This document shows positions 1 to 7,995 of a DNA stretch of 24,392 nucleotides, one piece after another. The notes under the pieces were generated by a model. It made no database searches and was not told the origin of the DNA. It worked only from the letters and a program-made list of their open reading frames with translations. Made by a program: the position numbers and the translations under genes. Location: positions 1 to 24,392 of the forward strand of contig DXIA01000102.1 in NCBI GenBank assembly GCA_019113125.1. Direction: 5' to 3'. Source of the DNA: Candidatus Pygmaiobacter gallistercoris. Its GTDB lineage: Bacteria; Bacillota; Clostridia; Oscillospirales; Ruminococcaceae. Positions within the stretch are counted from its first letter, which is position 1. Every line of letters begins with the position of its first letter.

Positions 1-1
1 A

Positions 2-1420
2 GAGCTGATTCCCTACATCAAAAAGATGGGTTATACCCACATCGAACTGATGCCGCTGGCCGAACACCCGTTTGACGGCAGCTGGGGGTATCAGGTAACC
101 GGGTACTATGCCCCCACCAGCCGGTACGGCACCCCACACGACTTTATGGCGTTTGTCGACGCCTGCCATCAGAACGGAATCGGGGTGCTGATGGACTGGG
201 TGCCCGCCCACTTCCCAAAGGATGAATTCAGTCTTTATCTCTTCGACGGCACCAGCTGCTATGAGGATCAGGATCCGCTGCGCCGGGAGCACAAGGAATG
301 GGGCACGATGGTCTTCGACTACGGCCGGGGCGAGGTGCAGAGTTTTCTGATCTCCAACGCGCTGTACTGGCTGCGGAAATTCCACATCGACGGGCTGCGG
401 GTGGACGCGGTGGCCAGCATGCTGTACTTAGACTACAACCGCCGGGGCGGCGAATGGCGGCCCAACAAGAACGGCGGAAACGAAAATCTCGAGGCAATCG
501 CCTTTCTGCGCAAGCTGAATACCGCGGTCTTCGAGCGGGTGCCCGGTGCGCTGATGATCGCCGAGGAGAGCACCGCCTGGCCGATGGTGACCCGTCCCCC
601 GCAGGACGGCGGCCTTGGGTTCAACTTCAAGTGGAATATGGGCTGGATGAACGATGTCCTCAGCTATATGTCCACCGATCCGCTTTTCCGCAAAGGCAAC
701 CACAACAAACTGACCTTCAGTTTCTTCTACGCGTTCAGCGAGAACTTTGTGTTGCCGATCAGCCATGACGAGGTGGTTCACGGAAAATGCAGCCTGATCA
801 ACAAGATGCCGGGCGAGTACGATCAGAAATTCGCCCAGCTGCGCACCTTCTACGGGTATATGATCTCACACCCGGGCAAGAAACTGCTCTTCATGGGGCA
901 GGAGTTCGCCCAGTTCTCCGAGTGGACCGAGGAGCATGGGCTGGACTGGAACCTGCTCGACTATGACCGGCACCGGCAGATGCAGCAGTATGTCGCGGCG
1001 CTCAATCGGCTGTACCTCGACACCCCCGCTCTCTGGCAGGTGGATTACAGCTGGGAGGGATTCCAGTGGATCGTGCCGGACGACGACAGCCAGAGCGTGA
1101 TCGTCTTCCGCCGGATCGACCGCAGCGGCAAGGAGATCATTGCGGCCTGCAACTTCACCCCGGTGACCCGGGAGAAATATCAGTTCGGGGTGCCGCGTCA
1201 GGGCAGCTACAAGCCGGTTTTCTGCTCGGATGATGTCATCTACGGCGGCGCCGGTGTCCCGGTGCGGACCGCCCGCAGTCGCAAGAAACCGATGCACGGG
1301 CTGGACTTCTCGATCAGCGTGACGCTGCCCGCCTTTTCCGCCGTCTTCTTCTCGGTTCCCGAGGAGAAGAAACCGGCAAAAAAGAGCGCGCCAAAGCGCA
1401 AAAAGTCCGCTGGTAAGTGA
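2..1420 (+). CDS. glgB: 1,4-alpha-glucan branching enzyme GlgB (5'-partial)
   Basis: GlgB moves stretches of alpha-1,4-glucan to alpha-1,6 positions and so branches glycogen. The frame is already open at base 2, so the N-terminal carbohydrate-binding part and the start of the barrel lie outside the window. What remains is the GH13 catalytic barrel and C-terminal beta domain. The GH13 residues are visible: the nucleophile Asp in GLRVDA (codon at 404), the acid Glu in MIAEES (codon at 563) and the third Asp in SHDEVVHGK (codon at 767). The [16 protein letters not shown] and MGQEFAQ-EW blocks are typical of GlgB. After the normal end of the beta domain there is an unusual tail of about 20 residues, almost all Lys, Ala, Ser and Pro. 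It is the first visible gene of a glgBCDA operon; the promoter is not in view. Confidence 0.97.
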   Translation, partial: ELIPYIKKMGYTHIELMPLAEHPFDGSWGYQVTGYYAPTSRYGTPHDFMAFVDACHQNGIGVLMDWVPAHFPKDEFSLYLFDGTSCYEDQDPLRREHKEWGTMVFDYGRGEVQSFLISNALYWLRKFHIDGLRVDAVASMLYLDYNRRGGEWRPNKNGGNENLEAIAFLRKLNTAVFERVPGALMIAEESTAWPMVTRPPQDGGLGFNFKWNMGWMNDVLSYMSTDPLFRKGNHNKLTFSFFYAFSENFVLPISHDEVVHGKCSLINKMPGEYDQKFAQLRTFYGYMISHPGKKLLFMGQEFAQFSEWTEEHGLDWNLLDYDRHRQMQQYVAALNRLYLDTPALWQVDYSWEGFQWIVPDDDSQSVIVFRRIDRSGKEIIAACNFTPVTREKYQFGVPRQGSYKPVFCSDDVIYGGAGVPVRTARSRKKPMHGLDFSISVTLPAFSAVFFSVPEEKKPAKKSAPKRKKSAGK

Positions 1421-1429
1421 GGACCATAA

Positions 1430-1452
1430 CGGTTTTTGATCTCTGAAAACCG
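1430..1452 (+). other. small hairpin in the glgB-glgC gap
   Basis: A 7-bp inverted repeat (CGGTTTT at 1430-1436, AAAACCG at 1446-1452) lies between glgB and glgC. No T-run follows it directly, so it does not look like an intrinsic terminator. It could be a processing site or have no function. No convincing promoter was seen in this 63-base gap. Confidence 0.25.
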
Positions 1453-1483
1453 ATGATATGGATAAAAAAAGGGGAGAAACAAG

Positions 1484-2689
1484 ATGAAAGAATGTATCGC
1501 CATGCTGCTTGCCGGCGGTCAGGGGTCGCGGCTCTATGTCCTGACCCAAAAGCTGGCCAAGCCCGCCGTCCCGTTCGGCGGAAAGTATCGAATCATCGAC
1601 TTTCCGCTGTCCAACTGTGTCAACTCGGGGATCGACACGGTCGGCATCCTGACCCAGTATCAGCCGCTGGTACTCAATGAGTATATCGGCAACGGTCAGC
1701 CCTGGGACCTCGACCGCCTGTATGGCGGCGTCCACGTTCTGCCGCCTTACCAGAAGGCCAGCGGCAGCGACTGGTACAAGGGTACCGCAAACGCCATCTA
1801 TCAGAACATCAACTTCATCGAACGGTATGAGCCGGAATATGTCCTCATTCTCTCGGGCGACCACATCTACAAGATGGACTATTCCAAGATGCTGGCCTAT
1901 CACAAGGAGCAGGGCGCGGACTGCACCATCGCGGTGCTGGAGGTGCCCTGGGCCGAGGCGAGCCGGTTCGGCATCATGACCGCCAACACCGAGGGGGTCA
2001 TCACCAAATTTGAGGAGAAACCCAAGGAGCCCAAGTCCAATCTGGCCTCGATGGGCATCTACATCTTCACCTGGAAAAAGCTGCGGGAATATCTGGAGCG
2101 GGACGAAGCCGACAAGAACAGCGAAAACGACTTCGGCAAGAACATCATCCCGACCATGCTCGCCGACGGGCAGCGGATGTGCGCCTATCCGTTTGAGGGA
2201 TACTGGAAGGACGTCGGCACCATCGACAGCCTCTGGGAGGCGAATATGGATCTGCTCAACCCGAATGTCCCGCTGGACGTCTGGGATGAGAACTGGAAGA
2301 TCTATTCCCGCACGGCGGGCCAGCCGCCCCACCACATCTCGGCGCAGGCCCATGTGGAAAACGCGATGATCACCGAGGGCTGCGAGGTGGAGGGCGAGGT
2401 CGATTTCAGCGTCCTGTTCTCCAACGTCAAGGTGCGTTCCGGCGCGGTGGTGCGGGATTCCATCGTCATGCCCGGCTGTGTGATCGAGGAGGGCGCGCAG
2501 GTGCACTATGCGATTCTGGCCGAGAATGTGGTGGTCAAAAAGGGCGCCATCGTCGGCGCGCGGCCGGAACATATGGAGGATCTGGACAAATGGGGGGTCG
2601 CGGTCATCGGCGCGGGGGTCACCATCGGCGCCGGCGCGAAGGTCCTCCCCAAAGCCATGATCTCGGAAGACGTCAAGGAGGTGCAGTGA
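1484..2689 (+). CDS. glgC: glucose-1-phosphate adenylyltransferase, catalytic subunit GlgC
   Basis: GlgC makes ADP-glucose and pyrophosphate from ATP and glucose-1-phosphate, the committed step of bacterial glycogen synthesis. The 401-residue protein has the nucleotidyltransferase signature GGQGSRL at residues 11-17, the [15 protein letters not shown] block at 26-40, the [11 protein letters not shown] metal/catalytic block near residue 125, and [10 protein letters not shown] further on. The C-terminal third has the hexapeptide pattern of a left-handed beta-helix. The start at 1484 is supported by GGGGAG about 8 bases upstream. In Firmicutes GlgC commonly works together with GlgD, whose gene starts 1 base after this stop, and an AAGGAGG ribosome binding site for glgD lies inside the end of glgC. 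This fits a GlgC/GlgD hetero-oligomer. Confidence 0.97.
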   Translation: MKECIAMLLAGGQGSRLYVLTQKLAKPAVPFGGKYRIIDFPLSNCVNSGIDTVGILTQYQPLVLNEYIGNGQPWDLDRLYGGVHVLPPYQKASGSDWYKGTANAIYQNINFIERYEPEYVLILSGDHIYKMDYSKMLAYHKEQGADCTIAVLEVPWAEASRFGIMTANTEGVITKFEEKPKEPKSNLASMGIYIFTWKKLREYLERDEADKNSENDFGKNIIPTMLADGQRMCAYPFEGYWKDVGTIDSLWEANMDLLNPNVPLDVWDENWKIYSRTAGQPPHHISAQAHVENAMITEGCEVEGEVDFSVLFSNVKVRSGAVVRDSIVMPGCVIEEGAQVHYAILAENVVVKKGAIVGARPEHMEDLDKWGVAVIGAGVTIGAGAKVLPKAMISEDVKEVQ

Positions 2690-2690
2690 A

Positions 2691-3809
2691 ATGGTCAATC
2701 TGAATGCGATGGGGATTATCTTCTCCAACATGCACGACTCGGTGATTCCCGAGTTGACCGGCCACCGCACCATGGCGAGTGTGCCGTTCGCAAGCCGGTA
2801 CCGTCTGATCGACTTTGTGCTCAGTGGCATGACGATTGCCGGGGTGCAGAATGTCGGGGTCATCGTCAAGAAAAACTACCAGAGTCTGCTGGATCATCTG
2901 GGCAGCGGCCGTGAGTGGGATCTCGCCCGCAAGCGCGGCGGCCTGACCATCTTCCCGCCCAGCGGGGATTCCGGGTACGGTTACCACGGCCGGATCGGTG
3001 CGCTCAAGGGAATTCTCCCCTATATCGAGGACGCCAAGGAAAAATATGTCATCCTCGCCGACTGCGATGTCGTCTGCGACCTCGACTACGCCGCCTTGGT
3101 CGAGCGCCATGTCGCCAGCGGCGCCGAGGTCACCATCGCCTACAGCAAGGAAAAGATGACCCCCGCGCTGGCCAAGAACAATGTCTCCCTCTCCCTCGCT
3201 CCCTCCGGACGGGTGCGGGAGCTGATGATCAATGATCCGCAGATCGGCAAGCGCAACCTCTCGATGGGGATCATGGTCATCGCCCGCGAGCAGCTGGTCG
3301 AGATCGTCCGCACCGGCTATGCCAAGGGCCAGCTCAAGTTCGAGCAGGACATCCTCGCAAAGAGCCTCGACACGATGAAGGTCTACGGCTACGAGTACAC
3401 CGGCTACCGCAGCCGGATCGCCGACATGGCCAGCTATTTCGATGCGAATATGCAGCTGCTCTACCTTGAGAACCTCAACCGCCTCTTCCCCGAGGATCGT
3501 CCGGTCTACACCAAGGTGCGGGATGAGGCTCCGGTGCGGTACGCGCTGGACAGCAAGGTCAAGAACTGCACCGTTGCAGACGGCTGCATCATCGAGGGCG
3601 AGATCGAGAACTGCATCCTCTTCCGCGGGGTACACATCGGCAAGGGCGCGGTGGTCAAGAACTGCGTGCTGATGCAGAACACCCAGGTTGCGGGCGGGGT
3701 GCGGATGGATTATGTCATCACCGATAAGGACGTGCGGATCAGTGAGGGCCAGTACCTCGGCGGCACCAAAAACTTCCAGGTCTTTGTCAAAAAGGGATCC
3801 ACCGTCTGA
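2691..3809 (+). CDS. glgD: glucose-1-phosphate adenylyltransferase-like subunit GlgD
   Basis: This is the GlgD partner of GlgC (372 residues). It keeps the overall fold, with VPFASRYRLIDFVLS near residue 25 aligning to the [18 protein letters not shown] block of GlgC and a C-terminal hexapeptide-repeat beta-helix. It lacks the N-terminal GGxGxRL nucleotide-binding loop: that segment reads MGIIFSNMHDSVIPEL. In characterised Firmicutes pairs GlgD is catalytically weak or inactive alone and increases GlgC activity; a modulatory role here is inferred from the missing loop. The start at 2691 follows AAGGAGG (2675-2681) and comes 1 base after the glgC stop, so the two are almost certainly translated together. 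It is followed by glgA after a 36-base gap. Confidence 0.95.
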   Translation: MVNLNAMGIIFSNMHDSVIPELTGHRTMASVPFASRYRLIDFVLSGMTIAGVQNVGVIVKKNYQSLLDHLGSGREWDLARKRGGLTIFPPSGDSGYGYHGRIGALKGILPYIEDAKEKYVILADCDVVCDLDYAALVERHVASGAEVTIAYSKEKMTPALAKNNVSLSLAPSGRVRELMINDPQIGKRNLSMGIMVIAREQLVEIVRTGYAKGQLKFEQDILAKSLDTMKVYGYEYTGYRSRIADMASYFDANMQLLYLENLNRLFPEDRPVYTKVRDEAPVRYALDSKVKNCTVADGCIIEGEIENCILFRGVHIGKGAVVKNCVLMQNTQVAGGVRMDYVITDKDVRISEGQYLGGTKNFQVFVKKGSTV

Positions 3810-3845
3810 TCCGGCGGCACCCCATTTCAAAGGAGGGAACAAGTT

Positions 3846-5270
3846 ATGAATATCCTCTATTGCACCAGTGAGGCGCTGCCCTTCGCGATGAGCGGCGGAC
3901 TGGGCGATGTTGCCGGCAGCCTGCCCCGGGCGCTGGTCGAGGACGGGATCAACTGCGCGGTTGTGCTGCCGCTGTACGGCGATATCCGGCAGGAGATGCG
4001 GGACAAGATGACCTATCTGACCAACTTCTCGGTTCCGGTGGGCTGGCGCAACCAGTACTGCGGGGTCTTTTCGGCACAGGTCAACGGGGTCACCTATTAT
4101 CTGCTGGACAACGAGTACTATTTCAAGCGCAAAGGCCTGTACGGGTTTTATGACGACGGCGAGCGGTTCGCCTTTTTCTCCCGCGCGATTCTCGAGATGC
4201 TCCAGCACATCGATTTCGCCCCCGACATCATCCACACCAACGACTGGCAGACCGCGCTGGTCTGCGTCTATCTGAACCTCTATTATCGGCATCTGCCGAA
4301 GTTCTCCCGGATCAAGACCGCCTTCACCATCCACAACATCCAGTATCAGGGCAAATACGGTCTGGAACTGCTGGAGGATGTGCTCTCAATCGGGCCGGAG
4401 AACGCGCATCTGGTCGAGTATGACGGCTGCGTCAACTATATGAAGGGCGCGATCGAGTGCGCCGACAAGGTGACCACCGTCTCCCCCACCTACGCCTATG
4501 AGATCATGGATCCCTGGTTCTCCCACGGGCTGGACGGACTGCTGCGGGAGAAGGCCTATAAGACCTGCGGCATCCTCAACGGCATCGATACGGTCACCTA
4601 TGACCCGGCCACCGATCCGCTGATCGGGCATCACTTCGACCGGGACTCCTTCACCACCGGCAAGCCGCTGTGCAAGCAGGACCTGCGTGAGATCTTCCAC
4701 CTCGAGCAGAACGAGCAGCCGATCATTGGTATGGTGACCCGGCTGGTCAGCCACAAGGGGCTGGATCTGGTCCGTCATGTGGCGGAGTATATCATCCTCT
4801 CGGGGATCCAGTTCGTCATCGTCGGCAACGGCGACTATATGTACGAGAGTTTCTTCAACGAGCTGGCCGCAAAGTATCCCGGCCGAGTCGGGGTCTTCAT
4901 TGGGTTCAATCCCGAGCTGGCCCACAAGATCTACGCCGGCGCGGACATGTTCCTGATGCCCTCGAAATCCGAGCCCTGCGGTCTTGCCCAGATGGTCGCG
5001 CTGCGGTACGGCACCATTCCCATTGTGCGGGAAACCGGCGGTCTCAAGGATTCGATCTCGGATTCCGGCGACGGCGTGGGCAACGGCTTTGTCTTCTCGA
5101 GCTACAATGCGCACGACATGCTGGACTCCTGTCTGCGCGCCAAGGCGGGATATGAGTTCCCGCAGGGCTGGCAGACGCTGGTCCGCCGCGCGATGGACTG
5201 CGACTTCAGCTGGAACACCAGCGCCCGCTCCTACATCGGTCTGTACAACGAGATGGTCAATCTCTGGTAA
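3846..5270 (+). CDS. glgA: glycogen synthase GlgA (GT5)
   Basis: GlgA adds glucose from ADP-glucose to the non-reducing end of alpha-1,4-glucan. The 474-residue length is normal for the family. The N-terminal GT5 domain starts MNILYCTSEALPF and has the sugar-nucleotide loop SGGLGDVAGSLP at residues 16-27. HTNDWQTALV and TIHNIQYQG are standard GlgA blocks. The C-terminal Rossmann domain has GMVTRLVSHKGLDL and SKSEPCGLAQMVALRYGT, where Glu376 is the conserved catalytic-region glutamate, followed by VRETGGLKDS. The common KTGGL loop reads MSGGL here, so the ADP-glucose-contacting lysine of the enterobacterial enzyme is replaced. A strong AGGAGGG (3831-3837) precedes the ATG. It is the last gene of the operon, with a terminator starting 14 bases after the stop. 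Confidence 0.97.
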   Translation: MNILYCTSEALPFAMSGGLGDVAGSLPRALVEDGINCAVVLPLYGDIRQEMRDKMTYLTNFSVPVGWRNQYCGVFSAQVNGVTYYLLDNEYYFKRKGLYGFYDDGERFAFFSRAILEMLQHIDFAPDIIHTNDWQTALVCVYLNLYYRHLPKFSRIKTAFTIHNIQYQGKYGLELLEDVLSIGPENAHLVEYDGCVNYMKGAIECADKVTTVSPTYAYEIMDPWFSHGLDGLLREKAYKTCGILNGIDTVTYDPATDPLIGHHFDRDSFTTGKPLCKQDLREIFHLEQNEQPIIGMVTRLVSHKGLDLVRHVAEYIILSGIQFVIVGNGDYMYESFFNELAAKYPGRVGVFIGFNPELAHKIYAGADMFLMPSKSEPCGLAQMVALRYGTIPIVRETGGLKDSISDSGDGVGNGFVFSSYNAHDMLDSCLRAKAGYEFPQGWQTLVRRAMDCDFSWNTSARSYIGLYNEMVNLW

Positions 5271-5283
5271 TTTTCCCCTTTTG

Positions 5284-5321
5284 GAAGGGCTGTCCGGCAA
5301 CCGGGCAGCTCTTCTTTTTTT
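5284..5321 (+). terminator. intrinsic terminator of the glg operon
   Basis: A 14-bp stem (5284-5297 with 5301-5314, allowing two G-U pairs) closes a 3-base CAA loop and runs directly into seven T residues (5315-5321). It lies just downstream of glgA. Confidence 0.9.
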
Positions 5322-5325
5322 GCAG

Positions 5326-5368
5326 AAAAAAATCCGCCCTGCCACATCTAAAGGCAGGGCGGATTTTT
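5326..5368. terminator. bidirectional terminator between glgA and the purine permease
   Basis: A perfect stem made of TCCGCCCTGCC (5333-5343) and GGCAGGGCGGA (5353-5363) is flanked by A residues on the left and T residues on the right. It can therefore stop transcripts on either strand. On the minus strand it lies 10 bases past the permease stop codon; on the plus strand it backs up the glg terminator. Confidence 0.9.
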
Positions 5369-5377
5369 CAACCTGCA

Positions 5378-6679
5378 TTACAGGTTGGACAGCACATACA
5401 TCGCCACAAAGAGCAGCGAGAGGACGTACATCAGGATCGGGACCTCCTTGGCCTTGCCGCGGAAAACCTTGAGCACGACCCAGCTGATAAAGCCAAAGCC
5501 GATGCCGTCGGTGATCGAGTAGCCGAACGGCATCATCGCGATGGTCAAAAAGCAGGGCATCGCCACCTCAAAATCGCTCCAATCAATCCGGGCGGCGGCC
5601 TTGAGCATCAGGATGCCGACGATGATCAGTGCCGGCGCGGTAGCGGCGCTGGGGATGATGCCGGCAACCGGGGCGAGCACGCAGGAGGCGAGGAAACAGA
5701 GGCTGACCACCATGCTGGACAGCCCGGTGCGGGCGCCCTCGCTGATGCCGGTGGAGGACTCGACAAAGGTGGTGACGGTGGAGGTTCCCATGCAGGCGCC
5801 GACACAGGTGGCCAGCGCGTCGGCGACCAGTGCGCGGTCACCGCGGGGCAGCTCACCGTTCTCATCCAGCATCCCGGCGTTGCCGGCGGTGCCGATCAGG
5901 GTGCCGACGGTGTCAAACATATCACAGATCGAGAAGGTAATGATGGCGGTCACCAGCGGCAGCACCCCCATGCTGAGCAGGCCGGCAAAGTCCATCTTCA
6001 GGAAGGTCGGCGCGAGAGAGAAACTGCTGAGGGTGATCTCCTCCGGCATGACGGTCAGCCCCATCGGAATGCCGATCACGGTGGTGACCAGGATGCCGAT
6101 CAACATCGCCGCCTTGACGCCGCAGGCCATTAAAATACCGGTGACCAGCAGCCCGATCAGCGCGAGCAGCGGTGCACCGGAGGTGATTTTTCCAAGATCC
6201 AGCAGGTTGTCGTTTGCCACCACGATCCCGGCGTTCAGCAGACCGACCAGCGCGATAAAGAGGCCGATGCCGGCACTGATCGCATTCTTGAGGGGTGCAG
6301 GGATCGCATTGATGACCTGCTTGCGCAGCGGAGAGACGGTGACCGCGAGGAAAAGCAGTCCCGAGATAAAGACGATGGCCAGTGCCTGCTGCCAGGTATA
6401 CCCCATCCCGAAACAGACGGTGAAGGTGAAGAAGGCATTGAGCCCCATGCCGGGCGCCTGCGCAAACGGAACATTGGCGAGCAGCGCGGTCAGTGCGGTG
6501 CCGATGGCGGCGGAAACACAGGTCGCCAGCATGACCGCATTGAAATCCATTCCCGCCTGGGAAAGGAAGTTCGGATTGACAAAGATGATGTAGGCCATCG
6601 CAAAGAAGGTGGTAAATCCACCCGCAAGCTCTTTGGCGACGGTGGTGCCGTTTTCCCTCAGCTTGAAGATCTTCTCCAT
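5378..6679 (-). CDS. NCS2/AzgA-type purine permease (hypoxanthine/guanine)
   Basis: This is a polytopic inner-membrane nucleobase symporter of 433 residues with the AzgA/PbuG signature blocks. ELAGGFTTFFAMAYIIFVNP is near the N-terminus, APGMGLNAFF comes in the third segment, DMFDTVGTLIGTAGNAG lies mid-protein, and TFVESSTGISEGARTGLSS is in the substrate region. The length is usual for the family. The start at 6679 is preferred over an upstream in-frame ATG at 6718 because GGAGGGA lies 9 bases before it and the homologous region begins at MEKIFKL. A guanine-class purine riboswitch about 200 bases upstream on the same strand supports a guanine/hypoxanthine substrate, although adenine uptake by related AzgA proteins means specificity is inferred. 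It is convergent with glgA and probably monocistronic. Confidence 0.94.
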   Translation of the reverse strand: MEKIFKLRENGTTVAKELAGGFTTFFAMAYIIFVNPNFLSQAGMDFNAVMLATCVSAAIGTALTALLANVPFAQAPGMGLNAFFTFTVCFGMGYTWQQALAIVFISGLLFLAVTVSPLRKQVINAIPAPLKNAISAGIGLFIALVGLLNAGIVVANDNLLDLGKITSGAPLLALIGLLVTGILMACGVKAAMLIGILVTTVIGIPMGLTVMPEEITLSSFSLAPTFLKMDFAGLLSMGVLPLVTAIITFSICDMFDTVGTLIGTAGNAGMLDENGELPRGDRALVADALATCVGACMGTSTVTTFVESSTGISEGARTGLSSMVVSLCFLASCVLAPVAGIIPSAATAPALIIVGILMLKAAARIDWSDFEVAMPCFLTIAMMPFGYSITDGIGFGFISWVVLKVFRGKAKEVPILMYVLSLLFVAMYVLSNL

Positions 6680-6726
6680 GAAACATGTCCCTCCGTTGGT
6701 TGCGGCGCGGTGCGCCATTTATTTCA

Positions 6727-6745
6727 GAGGGGCGCTTTGCCCCTC
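6727..6745 (-). other. leader hairpin upstream of the permease ribosome binding site
   Basis: A perfect 7-bp stem (GAGGGGC / GCCCCTC) with a 5-base loop lies in the permease leader, about 50-65 bases before the start codon and downstream of the riboswitch terminator. No T-run follows, so it is not a terminator. It may stabilise the mRNA or act as an insulator; no function is demonstrated. Confidence 0.3.
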
Positions 6746-6795
6746 AGCGGAACAAATGGGGGATGGTCTTTGGCGCAGGAGACGTCCCGCGCGGC

Positions 6796-6824
6796 AAAAG
6801 AAAAAGGCGACCGAAACGGCCGCC
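6796..6824 (-). terminator. riboswitch expression-platform terminator
   Basis: Read on the minus strand, GGCGGCCG, a TTT loop and CGGTCGCC form an 8-bp stem (6806-6824, one G-U pair) followed by TTTTTCTTTT (6805-6796). It lies about 60 bases after the guanine aptamer and more than 100 bases before the permease start. This is where a ligand-dependent transcription-termination platform would sit. Confidence 0.85.
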
Positions 6825-6885
6825 AGAGCAAAAGGGAATACAAAACCGGGGGTGCCGCACCGTTCGCGGTCCCCTGTTCCGTCTT

Positions 6886-6952
6886 CCGATAGTCGCGCCA
6901 TTTACGGCGGCGCGGTAGAAACTCTGGATCCGTATCATCCACATTATATCGG
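6886..6952 (-). promoter_or_regulatory. purine (guanine-class) riboswitch aptamer
   Basis: On the minus strand all core parts of the purine aptamer are present. P1 is CCGATA (from 6952) pairing with TATCGG (ending 6886), with TATAAT at the P1-P2 junction. P2 is TGGAT/ATCCA closing the loop GATACGG. The P2-P3 junction is GTTTCTACC. P3 is CGCGCC/GGCGCG closing the loop CCGTAAA, and the P3-P1 junction reads GACTAT. The C in GACTAT is the base that pairs with the ligand; C gives guanine/hypoxanthine/xanthine binding, whereas T would give adenine. L2 and L3 match the loop-loop kissing sequences of the xpt aptamer except for one base in L2. Confidence 0.94.
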
Positions 6953-6991
6953 CATGATTCAGTTGTCGAAGAGATTTTTCTCTGCACCTTC

Positions 6992-7020
6992 ATTGTATGT
7001 TTTTTCCCGCGCCGGCACAA
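6992..7020 (-). promoter_or_regulatory. candidate sigma-A promoter of the riboswitch-permease transcript
   Basis: On the minus strand TTGTGC (7020-7015), a 17-base spacer and TACAAT (6997-6992) lie about 40 bases upstream of the riboswitch aptamer. The -10 box matches 5 of 6 consensus bases; the -35 box keeps only TTG. The position is right for a leader that contains the whole aptamer. Confidence 0.5.
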
Positions 7021-7110
7021 GCCGCATTTTTTCACAAATTTTTTGTCGAAACGCACCGTTGCTTTAGCAAGATAGAACATTAACAGTGTAAACTGGAAAC
7101 TGCTGGAAAT

Positions 7111-7139
7111 TTGTCATCCGCGGCAATTTGTCGTAAAAT
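7111..7139 (+). promoter_or_regulatory. sigma-A promoter of the nuclease-like/fumarase operon
   Basis: TTGTCA (7111-7116), a 17-base spacer and TAAAAT (7134-7139) each match 5 of 6 consensus bases. The predicted transcript starts close to 7146, giving a leader of only about 28 bases before the ATG at 7174. It is divergent from the permease promoter. Confidence 0.75.
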
Positions 7140-7173
7140 AAAATCAATTTCTCGGATATTTGGGGGTGGTGAT

Positions 7174-7995
7174 ATGCGGGACGCAGCGTCCTTTGCGGCG
7201 CTCTGTCAAATGGAGCAGCCGCCGGACGGCGGCATCGGTACCCTGCGGGAAAAGACACTGCACCGGGTGCTGAAACACTGGATCGAGCCCCGCGCCGACT
7301 GCCGGGAGCAGCCGGTTGCCGGCTTTGTGGTCGACATCCTCAATGAAGACGGGGTCACCGAGATCCAGACCCGGGGATTCTTTTCGCTGCGCCGCAAACT
7401 TGAGCGGCTGCTCGGCGAGACACCGGTGCGGGTGGTCTTTCCGCTGGCAGCCCGCCGCTGGATCCGCTGGGCCGACCCCGAGACCGGTGTCCTCTCCCCC
7501 CGCCGGCTTTCTCCCCGGCGCGGCAGCTACTTCGATGCGTTCTATGAGCTGACACATCTCGCGCCGTTGCTGAACCACCCGAATCTGACCCTGGAACTCC
7601 TGCTCATCGACGCGGAGGAACTGCGGCTGCGCTGCGGCTGGGGCAACGGCGGCAAGCGGGGCGCGGTGCGGATCGAACTTTTGCCTCTCGCACTGGCCGG
7701 GCAACGGGTCCTGCGGCAGCCGCAGGACTACGCCGGTCTGCTGCCGGACACACTGGCCGATCCCTTTACCTGTGCCCAGCTCAGGAAAGCGGCCGGTCGC
7801 AGCGATACCCTCTGTCGCCGCGCGCTCTACACGCTGGAGAGGGTCGGGGCGCTGCAGCGGATCGGAAAACAGGGGCGCGCACTGCTCTACACCCGCACTG
7901 CGGCTTGCGCCGACGGTCGGGAATGTGATAGCATAGGGGCAGAGAACACGGCCGGCGGCACCGACGCACCGGCCGGCAGGGAGGGATCGGTTTGA
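7174..7995 (+). CDS. uncharacterised protein, nuclease-like N-terminus and winged-helix-like C-terminus
   Basis: I do not assign a function to this 273-residue protein. It resembles, from memory only, an uncharacterised family common in Clostridia. Residues 22-70 contain TLREKTLHRVLK (Glu26), FVVDIL (Asp54) and TEIQT (Glu63, Gln65). The order Glu, Asp, then Glu-x-Gln after a strand-like segment resembles PD-(D/E)xK endonuclease cores, with Gln in place of Lys. A basic stretch, SPRRLSPRRGSYFDAFYEL, follows at 109-126. Residues 196-240 (DPFTCAQLRKAAGRSDTLCRRALYTLERVGALQRIGKQGRALLYT) have the helix-turn-helix plus wing layout of a DNA-binding domain. The last 30 residues are Gly/Ala-rich. The ATG at 7174 has GGGGGTGG (7162-7169) before it; upstream in-frame codons lie inside the promoter. 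Its stop overlaps the fumarase alpha start. Confidence 0.8.
   Translation: MRDAASFAALCQMEQPPDGGIGTLREKTLHRVLKHWIEPRADCREQPVAGFVVDILNEDGVTEIQTRGFFSLRRKLERLLGETPVRVVFPLAARRWIRWADPETGVLSPRRLSPRRGSYFDAFYELTHLAPLLNHPNLTLELLLIDAEELRLRCGWGNGGKRGAVRIELLPLALAGQRVLRQPQDYAGLLPDTLADPFTCAQLRKAAGRSDTLCRRALYTLERVGALQRIGKQGRALLYTRTAACADGRECDSIGAENTAGGTDAPAGREGSV
7905..7934 (+). promoter_or_regulatory. weak candidate internal promoter for the fumarase genes
   Basis: TTGCGC (7905-7910), an 18-base spacer and TAGCAT (7929-7934) with an extended -10 TG at 7926-7927 lie inside the 3' end of the preceding gene. The match is weak, and the fumarase genes could rely entirely on the promoter at 7111-7139. Confidence 0.25.

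Noticed and set aside
866..2869. Minus-strand open frame of 667 codons opposite glgB and glgC
   Set aside because: It runs antisense to two clearly conserved enzymes. Its composition (many His, Asp, Val and Gln in shadow patterns) is what GC-rich codon bias yields on the opposite strand, and it has no recognisable domain.
2673..4334. Minus-strand open frame of 553 codons opposite glgD and glgA
   Set aside because: Same shadow pattern; both plus-strand genes have good ribosome binding sites and full family motifs.
6886..6952. Adenine-specific reading of the purine aptamer
   Set aside because: The ligand-pairing base is C (GACTAT), not T, which indicates guanine-class rather than adenine-class binding.
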